This document shows positions 15,001-25,699 of a stretch of DNA of 64,000 nt, in pieces (the stretch's first letter is position 1; the number at the start of each line of letters is the position of its first letter). The notes under the pieces are model-generated. The model did no database searches. It was given only the letters and a program-made list of their open reading frames with translations, and was not told where the DNA came from. Made by a program: the position numbers and the translations under genes. The DNA comes from Dimorphilus gyrociliatus. Lineage: Eukaryota; Annelida; Polychaeta; Dinophilidae. The stretch is from positions 3,479,404 to 3,543,403 of the forward strand of contig CAJFCJ010000007.1 of the NCBI GenBank assembly GCA_904063045.1, given 5' to 3'.

Positions 15001-17230
15001 TCGCTATTACCAATTTGGAGAGAAATTTGCCTTGGAAGAGAAGTGCATGCTTGGAATATGCACAGCTGAAAAGGGCATTGTTAAGATGGTTGATCCTACC
15101 TGCCAACAAGACAAGTGTACTTTAGGTAGAGTTTGGAGTGACTGTGCTTGTGAAAAGACGTGTGAAAATCCAAAACGCAAATGCGATATGGTCAATTGTA
15201 AACCAGGTTGTGCTTGCAAAGAGGGTACATTCTGGAATGGTGAAAAATGCGCTCCTCAAACAGAGTGTCAATGCAAGAAGGGAGATAAACTTTACAGTGA
15301 AGGTGAAAGATGGAATGTTGGTCAATGTGTACGCTGTAAATGTGAAAACGGTCAAGAAATTTGCTCTGAATATTGTCCACTTACAGAAGAAGATTGCAAG
15401 AAGAAGGGCAAGAAACTCGTAAATAACAATCTTGAAGATAAGGTTTGCTGTTCATGTGTGGCTGACGAACCACAGTGCATGGATGAATCAGGAGTATCAC
15501 GATCTGTTGGTTCTATTTGGCACAAAGGAGTTTGCGACATGTACGAATGTGTCTTGCTTCCTGGTGGCAGTACAATGGTGAAACAAAACCACACTACATG
15601 TACGCCATGCAGACAAGGCGAAACTCCAGTTTATTCACCAAAGAAATGCTGTCCTGAATGCAAGGAACCACTTACAACAACTACAACATCCACAACCACA
15701 ACTGCCACAACACCTGGTACAACAACCAGTACTGGAACAACTACTGAGTTGGTTACCGGCGGTCACACTCCGGAACCAGATACAACAACCGGAACCACAA
15801 CAGTATCTACAACTGAAACAACAACTGTCTCTACCATAGGAACAACAACAGAACAAGTTACTGGTGGTCATTCAGAAGAACCATCAACAACAGGAACTAC
15901 TACAACTGCTGGTACTACAACAGGAACTACTACAACTGCTGGTACTACAACAGGAACTACTACAACTGCTTCAACATCAACGGCAGGAACAACCCCAGGC
16001 ACTACAACAGGTACTACAACAGAGTTAGTTACTGGTGGCCATACCGAGGAGCCATCTACTACACCAGCAACAACCACACCACAAACCACAACGCAAGGAA
16101 CAACAACTACACAAACAGAAGAAACTACAACAGAGGGAACAACAACCACACCAACAGACGCAACAACAACACAAGGAACAACACCTGCTACAACAACAGG
16201 AACAACAACTGAATTAGTAACTGGTGGTCATACAGAAGAACCAGTTACTACAACAGCAGCTGCACCAACAACTACTGGAGTATCGACAACTGAAGCGCCA
16301 GTTACTAAACCACCAACTTGTGCAGAAGCTATGTCAAAGGACACAGTATTGACTGACGATTTGATTGATCTATCACCAGAAGGAACTGTTGACGATTTAC
16401 GTCCTAATGGTTCAGGCTGGAAGGTTGATAAGACTTCTTCCCCATCCATCACAGTTGATTTGACACCAGATGATAAGGATGGTCCAACCAACTTGGAACA
16501 AATCACTCTGAAGGGTAATGTTGAAGATGTCAAGATATTGGTCAAGAAAACACCAGAAGCTGAATTTGAGACTGTTAAGGATAGCGAAGGTGATGTTGAA
16601 TTTGATGCAACAAAACCAATCAGATTCACCGAAGTTTTGAAAGTCTATAGTATCAGAATCGTATTATTAGACACAATTGAAGATACAGATACAACTTACC
16701 TTACAACTCTTTCTGTTCACGCTTGTGTCAAGGTACCAGAAGTAAAGACATGCAAATATAATGGAAAGGATTACGATTTCAACTCTGAATGGTTCGTTGA
16801 AAAATCAGGTATTAAAACATGCGTTAAGTGCAATTGCAATGAAAATGGCGTCAACTGCGACGACATGAGCAAGAACTGCAACTTAAAATGCGATGGTGAA
16901 CTTGTATATCAAAATGGAACTTGTTGCCCAGTTTGTAAACCAAAGAAACAATCTTGCAGCTTGAAAACTGTAAATACCGTTTTGGAAGTAGGAGAATGTA
17001 AATCAGCTAATTACGTAAAAAGAACAATGTGCGTAGGATCATGTAGTAGTGGAGCAACAGCAATGTTTACAGCCCCATACATGAAGGCAGTCTGCAACTG
17101 CTGCAAACCTGTCGCAATGGAAAAGGCTGTTGAAAGTCTCACATGCAAAAACGGAACAACAATAGAATATAATTATGTAAAAATACAACAGTGTTCCTGC
17201 AATCAATGCAGCTATAATCCATTTGCATAA
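1..17230 (+). CDS. Giant secreted mucin-like protein, 5' end outside the window
   Basis: Extracellular gel- or coat-forming mucin-type protein, truncated at its 5' end. Exons: 1-1364, 1429-2926, 3002-4658, 4723-6223, 6300-7958, 8023-9522, 9599-11249, 11314-12810, 12887-14473, 14533-14622, 14673-17230. Introns are 50-76 bp and all phase 1. The chain alternates Thr/Pro/Ser-rich linkers (TTTT, APTTT, EATTT) with about 19 homologous modules of ~150 residues. Each module starts with a Cys (CNFEEG, CPFKET, CPFQET) and ends with HAC or SAC. Module strands such as PYVEKVI, GKVSIYK and IRIVLLEP suggest a beta-sandwich, possibly galactose-binding/discoidin-like; that is inference. The C-terminus carries TIL, VWC and cystine-knot regions, as in gel-forming mucins and von Willebrand factor. 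No VWD domain is seen here; it could lie upstream. Several exons carry single-base frame breaks that look like consensus errors. Confidence is high for mucin-like, low for a specific orthologue. Confidence 0.85.
3002..6299 (+). repeat. Mucin higher-order repeat, copy 2
   Basis: About 3.30 kb: exon 3002-4658 (modules A and B), intron 4659-4722, exon 4723-6223 (modules A' and C), intron 6224-6299. It is nearly identical to the next copies, introns included. The A-plus-B exon has single-base gains or losses near 3136, 3292, 3316, 3454, 3680, 4326, 4457, 4540 and 4577. The second exon has an extra A near 5436. Confidence 0.93.
6300..9598 (+). repeat. Mucin higher-order repeat, copy 3
   Basis: About 3.30 kb with the same exon-intron-exon-intron order as copy 2. 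The first exon reads through cleanly until about 7731, then breaks at 7731, 7838 and 7905. The second exon (8023-9522) is open throughout and is the best reference for the true coding sequence of the A'-plus-C exon. Confidence 0.93.
9599..12886 (+). repeat. Mucin higher-order repeat, copy 4
   Basis: About 3.29 kb with the same order. It is slightly shorter because about a dozen single bases are missing, mostly between 10486 and 11200, where the two clean copies agree. Further losses lie near 12296 and 12322. The C-module end of the second exon is intact. Confidence 0.92.
12887..14473 (+). other. Mucin exon 9, 3' edge of the repeat array
   Basis: The first ~840 bp, up to about 13730, match the A exon of the array almost perfectly. 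The Thr-rich linker then becomes Ser/Val-rich with different codons, and the following module (CPFSETMNNP, ending GVHACIKPTS) is a diverged relative of module C. This marks the limit of sequence homogenisation. Single-base losses occur near 13234, 13250 and 13290. The donor is GTTAGT at 14474 and the exon stays phase 1 at both ends. Confidence 0.8.
14533..14622 (+). other. 90-bp mucin linker exon
   Basis: The exon adds exactly 30 codons of Thr-rich linker (ITTTMAPTTS to PVFTG). It lies between a 59 bp intron and a 50 bp intron. Both ends are phase 1, so it can be included or skipped without breaking the frame. It is called from splice sites (AG at 14531, GTAGAA at 14623) and frame continuity into DATTTEGTPE. 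Confidence 0.65.
14673..17230 (+). other. Mucin C-terminal exon: TIL, VWC and cystine knot
   Basis: One 2.56 kb exon. After a short Thr linker come two TIL-like cysteine clusters (CHGSLVQTDC and CTLGRVWSDC regions) and VWC-like stretches ending in CCSC and CCPEC motifs. A second Thr-rich tract follows, carrying four copies of a (E/Q)(L/Q)VTGGH(T/S)xEP motif near 15750, 15855, 16025 and 16213. The last C...HAC module spans about 16318-16724, followed by a VWC repeat with CCPVC. The final ~95 residues have the spacing of a C-terminal cystine knot (GSCSSG ... CNCCKP ... CSCNQC) and probably mediate dimerisation, by analogy with mucins and VWF. The stop is TAA at 17228-17230. Confidence 0.8.
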
Positions 17231-17820
17231 ATTCATTAATCATATATTGGAAATGGATAATAAGGACTGTCACATGAATTTTCTGATAAAGAAAGGCACA
17301 CTACAAACTTTAAATTCTAAGTTAATATGTTAAAAGTAATTTTAATATTTAAATATCACATTGTTAATTCAAATTATGTTGTTAAAGATAAAAAAAATAT
17401 TGTTTTTACCTCTTTGTTTGTTTTTTAGTTTCTCCAACAATTGTGTATGCAATTATGATTGTGACAGAACTTATTTCAACATAATACAGCATATTTTAAA
17501 ATTTATATAAAAATAATTCAATGACTTAACCTTAGCTGAATTTTGAAAACCTTATTATCGTAATCTGATGATATAACTTTAAATTCCAGAGTTATTTGTA
17601 GTAAAGACCGTAATTCGATAGATCGATATTGTATTTATAATGATTAATCATCTATACATCTACAAGACATAAGGTACTAGTGTCATTTTATAAAATTTAA
17701 TCTTCAGCCTCCAACTGCTTGAACATTTACGCTTTGTATCGTGTAGGACTAATTATGCTGTGCTCCACTTAGTAGTGGCCATTGTAATCCATGGATTGTT
17801 AGTTTCTTTTTACCATTAGT
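17231..17820. other. Gap between convergent genes
   Basis: AT-rich 3' sequence between the mucin stop and the INPP1 stop. I see no coding region, repeat or clear polyadenylation cluster that can be assigned. Confidence 0.5.
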
Positions 17821-19500
17821 TTAAGTTAAACGATCGAGAAATAGTTTTAATTTCTGTGTATCTTTATAAACAATGATACCATGTTTATTTCGTGCATTGT
17901 CTTTACTATCGTGATATTTTACTTGCAGCAAGTCCAAATCCATTTTCTTATAATTTTCAATTGCTAAGTCGTATTCTACTATTCCTCCGCCCATTGATAA
18001 TATGATTGCGTGGGGGCCGCAAATGTCCCATAAGTACGTAGTCCCTTTTGTAAGTACGTATATATCGGCTAGATCATCTAAAACACAAACGGATTTATAA
18101 CCAGCTCCAGGTGCGTAGTATATTTTAAAGCCTTTAAGCTTCTCAATCACATCACTTTTTTCACTTGATGACATAACAATTGTCATGGCATCTTTCTTCT
18201 CCGTTTCTATTTCCTCATGTTGTTTTCTTGTATTCGCTGCATATCCAGTACGAATCCTACTGGAGCATCTAAATTTAAATAAGCTTAATTAAATTGACAA
18301 AATCGATCACACATTTAGGCTTTTTAGCCGGATAATGACACTAAACGCCTCATAAGGATTTTATAGGATTTTCTTAATTAGCTTACCTCTCGTTATCCAT
18401 ATGGTAAAATGGCTGATTGCAAACACCGGCTACTGGACAGCCAGTTTTCATGTCGTAAGCGCCAATTAAAACTACGCAACATGGTAGTCCACGTTCCTCT
18501 ATTCCATTATCGAGAGCGTGACGAACGCCTATTTGACCGTTGATGTATTGTTCCGTTGCGTCTATTTCGCAATAATGTTAAATTAATCAGAACAAAAACA
18601 GAATAATTACACTTTATTTACCTATAGGATCAATCCATATGGCTGTTGTGGACAAATCTACGTAACCTTCAATGTCAATGTTAACTTTCTCTACGATAGT
18701 GTCATCCACTTGTTCTAATACACATTTTGATAACATTTTAGCTGCTTTTTCGTCTCCATTTAGAATTCTGCCTGTTAAATAATAGGATGAATTTTATAGA
18801 AAAAGCAAAATAAAAGCAGGCCTATTAAAAGCTCCTATCATATAAAGTATTCTATGGGCCCTTAACAGAACAAAGTCCGATAGAAGTGTAAGATTGCTTC
18901 GTTAAATGAAGATATATAATATAAATGAGTGTTAGGTTAATAAATAGTACAGAAGCGGATATATCAAGTTTAATACTTAAAAGGTTCGTCATATCTTCTT
19001 CATCCTCCAGAATGTTAACTTCAATTGACTCGTTTAATTTATTAGTAAAGATATTCTTTTCTTCGCCGAATATTCGATTTTCGAATCCGGGAAACTTTAA
19101 AAAGTACAACTAATAAAAAAAATTGATATTAGCCGAATCACAGTGATTACCTCTTTCGATAAATCATATCGAATAGATTCTTGAATGAGAACATCTGCGA
19201 GAGTTTTATAATCTTCTACAAACCTCGAATTAGCCGAATCGCCAGTCTTTTTTTCAATTAGAAGCTACATAGAATATTTATACCTTTAAATATCATTTTA
19301 AATAATTGTAGTATAATAAAAACAATAAACTAAACTACCATAAAAACTAGTAAATAACATCACGATAATTGATTAAGAGAACACACTTGGAATAAATATT
19401 TTTCCGATTTCACTAATCGAGCAATATTTGCCGCTTTTTCTGAACATTTTACTAATTCTTTTAAGAATTTAGATGAATTTATTCTTTTATTATCGCACAT
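17821..19500 (-). CDS. INPP1: Inositol polyphosphate 1-phosphatase
   Basis: Cytosolic Mg-dependent, Li-sensitive phosphatase that removes the 1-phosphate from inositol 1,4-bisphosphate and 1,3,4-trisphosphate. Exons on the minus strand: 19387-19500, 19151-19264, 18977-19109, 18622-18771, 18387-18561, 17821-18268. They join in frame to 377 aa, close to the ~400 aa family length. The N-terminus (KCSEKAANIARL, then LLIEKKTGDSANSRF and YKTLADVLIQES) matches INPP1. FGEEKN and the metal-binding WIDPIDATEQYI motif, split by a phase-1 intron, are present, as are PVAGVCNQPF and the C-terminal WDICGPHAIIL. The family is certain; the INPP1 subtype rests on the N-terminal pattern. Divergent from CDK12/13. 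Confidence 0.93.
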
Positions 19501-20053
19501 GACGATTTTTATCGTTAAAAAGTTCTTGATATGGTTGCATTTGAAGTATACCGGTTAAGGGGGTCCACCTGCTCACGAATCGATGACGTCACGAGATTTG
19601 CGATCGTTCCCAGAATGCAGCGCGAGACATTTTTATGTCAGTCAGTCTGTACTGGCGCATGCTAAAATCATAAAATATCTACTAAATTCGCAGTCTAATC
19701 CTAACATCAGCTTAATTTTTCGTTAGAGCAAACACTTAATTGGAACACTACCGTCTACTCGTGTCTCAAACATTCGCTATTAACTCGTATCGTGCTCAAA
19801 ACCGTTTGCGGATGACGAAGAAACTGCTGTGAGTGCAAGGCTGTGTTCTCCCTTCTGAAGGAATATTTGTGGATTATAAACACGTAAGCTGATAGAAGAA
19901 ATTCTCAAGAATATTTCAAGTCGGATAAAGAATTTTTTCGAATGGAAGATTTGTGAGAATAATCAACGCAAAAAGTGACTTGGTCACCTGAAGGTCGAAT
20001 TATAGCGCCACCTATAATAATCGATCGAAGAGCCTCGCGCGGCGAAGGAAAAA
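19501..20053. promoter_or_regulatory. Shared INPP1/CDK12 promoter region with a full CRE palindrome
   Basis: The 553 bp between two divergent start codons must hold both promoters and both 5' leaders. It contains TGACGTCA at 19584-19591, a perfect CREB/ATF site about 85 bp upstream of the INPP1 ATG. The part next to CDK12 is relatively GC-rich for this window. No TATA box was seen. Confidence 0.5.
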
Positions 20054-23000
20054 ATGTCTCGAGATCGGTATGGTAAGCCGGATAGAAGAAGACGGGACTC
20101 GTTCGACGATAGGGACGGCATCACCTCTAGGTCTACCTATGATCCAGAATATGATGCTCGGAACTACGCGGATAAAAACGATAAACATCGGTCAGACTAC
20201 CGTAGCAGCTACTCTGACTCAAAAAAGAAAAAGAAAAAGAGCAAAAAGCGTAAGCACAAGGAAGGTAGAAGAAGCGGAGAAAGGCTTACAGGGAGCCGGT
20301 TAGTCGACTACGATAATGGCTCTAGTGACGACGACGCATATTCAGACGACTCGCACAGCTATGGCCGAATACAAAGTAGGGTAAGCCCAAAACATCCTAA
20401 ATTGGAACGATCTCTATCACCGGCAACCGGTTTACGAGATTATAAGAGAAGCAGAGTTGATTCTGATGTCCGTCGTCACGATAGAACTTCTCCTAGAAGA
20501 GCTAGAAGAGAATACAGAGATTTTCCCAGTCGGGAGAGACGTCACTACGACTATGACCTATCTCCTTCGTCTAAACGCTCAAAGCGTGGAGGACGATCTC
20601 CTAGTCCAAATAGAAGCTCGAAAGCCAGTAGGTCTTCAAGGAACAAGTAAGTAACACTTCTTAACACAATAACAAATTACTATATCTGATACTGTTTTTA
20701 GATTTGGAAGAGATGATGCTCGGTCCAATCACTCCCCTAATCACTCACGTTCCATATCTCCGAAAAGACAGCGTAAGGCCTCAAGTTCATCCCCAAATCG
20801 AGAAGCATCCAACTTGGGTACACATACCCTTGCCGCAGAATTACGGAAGAGACAACAAATTTTATCAAAATCGCAAACTAATAGTCCTAATTTATCGGAA
20901 CCTTCGAATAAATCAGGTAAATACGACGGTCGGAAATATAGTGGACACAACCAGTTAACTGTAGAGAAAAAACCCCCATCACCAACGGCTACTATTGCAC
21001 CAACTTCTTCTCAGTTGGACAAAGATGTCAAGCCAAAGGATAAACGACGTCAGCTACCTTTGCCTCCAGGTGGCTCAAGCGATGTAGATAGCCCAGGACC
21101 TAATCAAGAGCTACAAACAAATCGAGTGAGCAAATTATATGATCTGCCAATGCCTCCGGTGACAAGTTCCCCTCAAGCTGATGAGGATTCGCTTAATCAA
21201 CAAAAGATAGCGAAGCAACGGTCATCTGGGCAGACGCCTTTTAATGAAAAGGATGGAAAAGAGCAAAAAATACCCAATCGGTATCTGGAACAAAGAATGA
21301 AACAAAGAAACACTAAAATGAATGAAAGAGTTGATTGCGATTGGGGAGAGCGTTGTATAGATGTTTTTGAAATTCTAGCTCAAGTTGGGGAAGGTACATA
21401 TGGACAAGTGTACAAGGCTAGAGATAAGGATACCGGTAAGTGTAAACGTGTGTCAAAACTTTCGCTGCGTTAATTACGTATCTTAGTTGTTTTCTTCATA
21501 ACATACGCAGTCACGCAGCAAAATTAAAATAGTATATTTGATCGTTTTTTAATCAATCGCTGTTTATATCGACGTCGATTGTTAACGATGATGTTCACAA
21601 ATTAAATTTTTTTACAGGTGAAATAATGGCTTTAAAGAAAGTTAGGTTAGAAAATGAAAAGGAAGGTTTTCCGATTACGGCTATCAGAGAAATAAAGATT
21701 TTACGTCAACTAAATCATAAGAATATTGTGAACTTAACGGAAATCATTACAGATAAGAGGGACGCTGTTGATTTCAAGAAAGACAAGGGATCATTTTATT
21801 TAGTATTTGAATATATGGACCACGACTTGATGGGTCTTTTAGAATCGAATTTAGTGACGTTTAAAGAAGACTATATTGCTTCCTTTATGAAACAATTATT
21901 ACAAGGATTAGAATATTGTCATAAGAAGAACTTCTTGCATCGAGATATAAAATGTTCTAATATTCTAATGAATAATAAGGGCCAGATAAAATTAGCAGAT
22001 TTTGGTTTAGCACGTTATTATGATGCTGAAACTAGGGAAAGACCGTACACAAATAAAGTTATTACTTTATGGTACCGTCCTCCGGAACTTTTATTAGGAG
22101 AAGAAAAGTATGGTCCAGCAATTGACGTTTGGAGTTGTGGTTGCATATTAGGAGAGTTTTTTCATCAAAAACCTATATTCCAAGCAAATACTGAATTAGC
22201 GCAATTAGATTTAATAAGTAAAGTATGTGGAACGCCGTCACCTGCTGTATGGCCTGATGTTATCAGATTACCCTTATTTACGACGTTCAAACCCAAAAAA
22301 CAATATAGACGACGGATTAGAGAGGAGTTTTGTACTATGCCCGAAACTGCTCTTGATCTATTAGACAATATGTTAGAGCTGGATCCAAGCAAGAGATGTT
22401 CAGCTGAAGCAGCTCTCAATTCTCCGTGGTTAATTAACGTCAATCCTGATTGTCTACCGGCGCCAAAGTATATTTGTTTAAATATGAAGAAATTATGTTT
22501 TATTTTATAAAATTTTCCTTTTTTTTACAATTAGTTTACCTAGTGATCAGGACTGTCATGAAATGTGGTGTAAACGACGAAAAAGAAGTATGAGAGAGCA
22601 ACATCAACTGCCCACACAAACAAAAAAGCCAGAGCCACCGTTGCCTCCTGTCCACGAAAATAATAAAGCATCAGCTGTTGCAGATAGTACAAACGATCGT
22701 CCATCACCTCCACCACAGCCGCCACCCCAACCCCCTCCTTTACCTTCCGGTGCCTCCCAGGCAATTCCAGGTCCTCCGCCACCACCTCTTGACTGTCAGA
22801 CTAAACTGCTGAATTTAGGACAGTTGGTCAGAGATAAGAAAGGAAATTTCTCAATAGACGATATTGCAAGGACTATATGCGTTCCAGTTAACGATCAGAC
22901 AAAAAGTTATCTTCTGTGTGTTCTGGAGCAACTAAATAATGCAAAAACACAGATGGATGCTAATAATATTATGCAGGTGCCTACACATCAAATGACTCAA

Positions 23001-23411
23001 ATAACAAATCTGTTGCAAAATCCGATGGTGGAGAATGTAACATGGCCACGACGAACATCGTCTGGATCAGCAACAATGGATATATCGGACGACGATGTTA
23101 GTGATCATTTTGAAAGTGAAGAACATAACTTTATGAACGTGGAAGACAATAATCAGGTACCGCCAGCAAACAGGGGACTAAGAGGCCTACCAAGAGGTAG
23201 AGGCCCCGTTGGTCATATGCCAGGGGCACACCTTGTACATCCAAATATAATTAATAGTGCAAGAGCACCACCGCCGTTAAACATGCAGCAAATTAACCAG
23301 CCTCCTCCACCGCCACCCCCGCCCTTAATGAATGTTCCCGTTAATAGGAATAATGTACCAAGACCTGGGCGAGGAGGCCGTGGCAAGTTCCATCAGCAAC
23401 AGCCCTGGTAA
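20054..23411 (+). CDS. CDK12: Cyclin-dependent kinase 12/13, RNA polymerase II CTD kinase
   Basis: Nuclear kinase that works with cyclin K to phosphorylate Ser2 of the RNA polymerase II C-terminal domain during elongation. Exons 20054-20646, 20702-21435, 21618-22467 and 22535-23411 join in frame to 1017 aa. The N-terminal ~220 residues are an Arg/Ser/Lys-rich, SR-like region. The kinase domain starts at [19 protein letters not shown]. It has PITAIREIK in the cyclin-binding helix, [14 protein letters not shown], the [16 protein letters not shown] activation segment and [15 protein letters not shown]12/13-type extension ([12 protein letters not shown]) and a Pro-rich tail with an RGRG patch follow. 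A single invertebrate gene would be co-orthologous to vertebrate CDK12 and CDK13. Confidence 0.96.
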
Positions 23412-24630
23412 AACAGTCTTTCGCGTGTCTTTTTCATCTATTATTGTTAACAAAATATGGTTTTGTTGTTGAATGTTTATCACAATATTATCTTGTATGG
23501 TTTTGTATATTATACGTTTAAAACTTTTATTAATATTATACGAGTCGCTTTATTTTCTTATATATAGAATGTCAGATATGCTGCGTTATCATACGGCTTT
23601 TCTTCGAGATGCTACTGCAGTTCATTTAATAAATTTGCCAACTAATTGCCTATGTTATTGTCGAGGAGGGAAACGGGATCTTCGAATACAGTCTGCTTCT
23701 TGGAAAGAAATTGGCTTAAGATTCTTCCATGGATCAACTGTCATGCTCTCGTGATAGAAGGCACTTCTCTGTAAAAGAAACGCAGTTTGTACTAAGATCC
23801 TTCGTTAATTACATAGCTGGGTAATACCAACATATTTCTCGGCTTGTTTACCCTCTCGATGAACATTATCGGGCCCTGAATTAGACTGCGTATCATCAGT
23901 AAAGCGCTTCCTTGGAGGTTCTTCTAAATCCTCACCTTTTTGAGTATCAGGTACGTCTTCTTTCCTTCCCGTTTGTTCCATTTTCAACTGTAATTACCAG
24001 AATGACACCTATCTGAAATAAAAATGATAACAGTGATGTTAATCGTTACTAAATTCTGACAGTTCTTCGCTTGTTTTGTGTATTTTTGGTGAAATATACC
24101 AATGTTTTCCAAGAAAACTGGTAGAAACGCCGAAATATTGTCTTGTTAATTTATTGAATGAATAGGCAAGAAATTTTTTTTACCAAATTTTTGTTTTATG
24201 CAAAGCCTACAGAATTTTTAAATAAATTTTATAATATCTCCAAAAGTATTTGTTTTGAATGACGAATGTTATTTACTCCTTCAAAAGACCCAAAAAAAAA
24301 CAAACAAACAATAGTTACATAATAGATAACAGTGTGCTCTAATAATCCCCAAGTCGTTTTGTTGACTTTATTTGACTATTAAAACCCAATTAAGATCAGT
24401 TATATAAACTAATATCGGCTTTGCTCAGTTTTGGCGCGAATCTTATATTTCCGGTTCGTTCAACATTTGAAACAAAGTCGATAATAGGTTTCGAGCTAAC
24501 CAATCAGAATGTTCTTATCAACTAAACTTCAACGATTGACTTATTTCCCAACCAATAGCTATTATTTAATAACTGTTTACGAATGGCGACAACAGGGCAA
24601 CTGTAATTCTGCAGGAAAAGAAATATAACT
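23412..24630. other. Spacer downstream of CDK12
   Basis: Holds the CDK12 3' region, a weak minus-strand candidate gene (23805-23981) and the upstream region of the next gene. AT-rich, with no repeats of note. An acceptor-like TTCTGCAG ends at 24614, 16 nt before the next ATG. Confidence 0.4.
23805..23981 (-). CDS. Candidate small hypothetical protein
   Basis: A 58-codon open frame starting MEQTGRKEDV, highly charged and rich in Glu, Lys and Arg. A good acceptor (TTTATTTCAG) lies upstream on the same strand, so it could be the second exon of a short gene. A strong donor-like GTGAGG inside the frame would give a longer spliced product instead. I do not recognise the protein. It could equally be antisense noise. 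Confidence 0.25.
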   Translation of the reverse strand: MEQTGRKEDVPDTQKGEDLEEPPRKRFTDDTQSNSGPDNVHREGKQAEKYVGITQLCN

Positions 24631-25660
24631 ATGGATATTCCAAAAACGAAAGAATCTCTAATATCCAGAATCTTTCAACAATATGATAAAAACTTCATAG
24701 GCGAATTGACTGCAGAACAAATGCAACAAATTCACAACAATATAAGAATTGGAGGTATTAGTCTTCCACAAGTTTGCGCTTCCATTGAATATTCTTGTAT
24801 TGGACCAACTGTTGAAGAAAGCGAAATATTCGATCTACTTCAAGAGATGGATAGGAGATATTATCTTGTTCAAGATTTTAGATGGGAATTTTCAATGTTA
24901 GATACTGAAAATTCAGACACAATAAGCGAAGAACAAGCAAAGTATGTTATTTCTATCTTAAACATAAATAACAGAATAACGTGACAATACTTTTAACAGA
25001 TGGTTTGTTCAATCTGTTCATGGTAAATGGTTTTCTAAGAAAAAATGGGAGAAATTCCTTAGACATAGAGCAGTCCCAAAGAGTGGAGTACGCTTTTCCG
25101 AGATAGAAGTGATACTGTGCAACATACCTAGTAAAGAAGATTACCTACTCGAGCAGGGAGAAGACGAAAGGGAACGTCAAGGTAATTACAGTCTTAAAAT
25201 AAACTAATTTTTCTATGTCCATTCATTAAATAGAGAGAGCTAGAAAAGAAGCCGAATTTCAAAGGCTACTGGAAGAGGAGAGGATTCGTCGCAAAAGTAT
25301 GAAAGACGTGGCAATTCAAAAGGCTCGCGAACAAGAAGAGATGGACGAGGAGGAAAGACGAAAAAGACGTCTTCAAGATGAGGTTTTTCTTTAATATTTT
25401 TCTAGATATTCGTAATGAGAAAATTAAAATGAAAAATTTCTTTTAGAAAGAGAGACAGCAAAGACTACGAGAGAAGGAGGAAGAGAAGAATAGACAAAAG
25501 AAATTGGATGAGGAAGAAGGTAAAAATAGAATAAAAATTTTTAAATCTTACTAGAAAAGAGTACCTTTTAAAAAAATAGAGCGCGGAAGAAGAGAAGCTG
25601 AAATCAGAGCTAAGAAGGCTAATAAGGAAGATGAGGTTGTAGCTTCTTTCATAAAATACA

Positions 25661-25699
<39 letters not shown>

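Noticed and set aside
23473-23754. 93-aa plus-strand frame after CDK12
   Set aside because: No domain, biased composition and a position in the probable CDK12 3' UTR.
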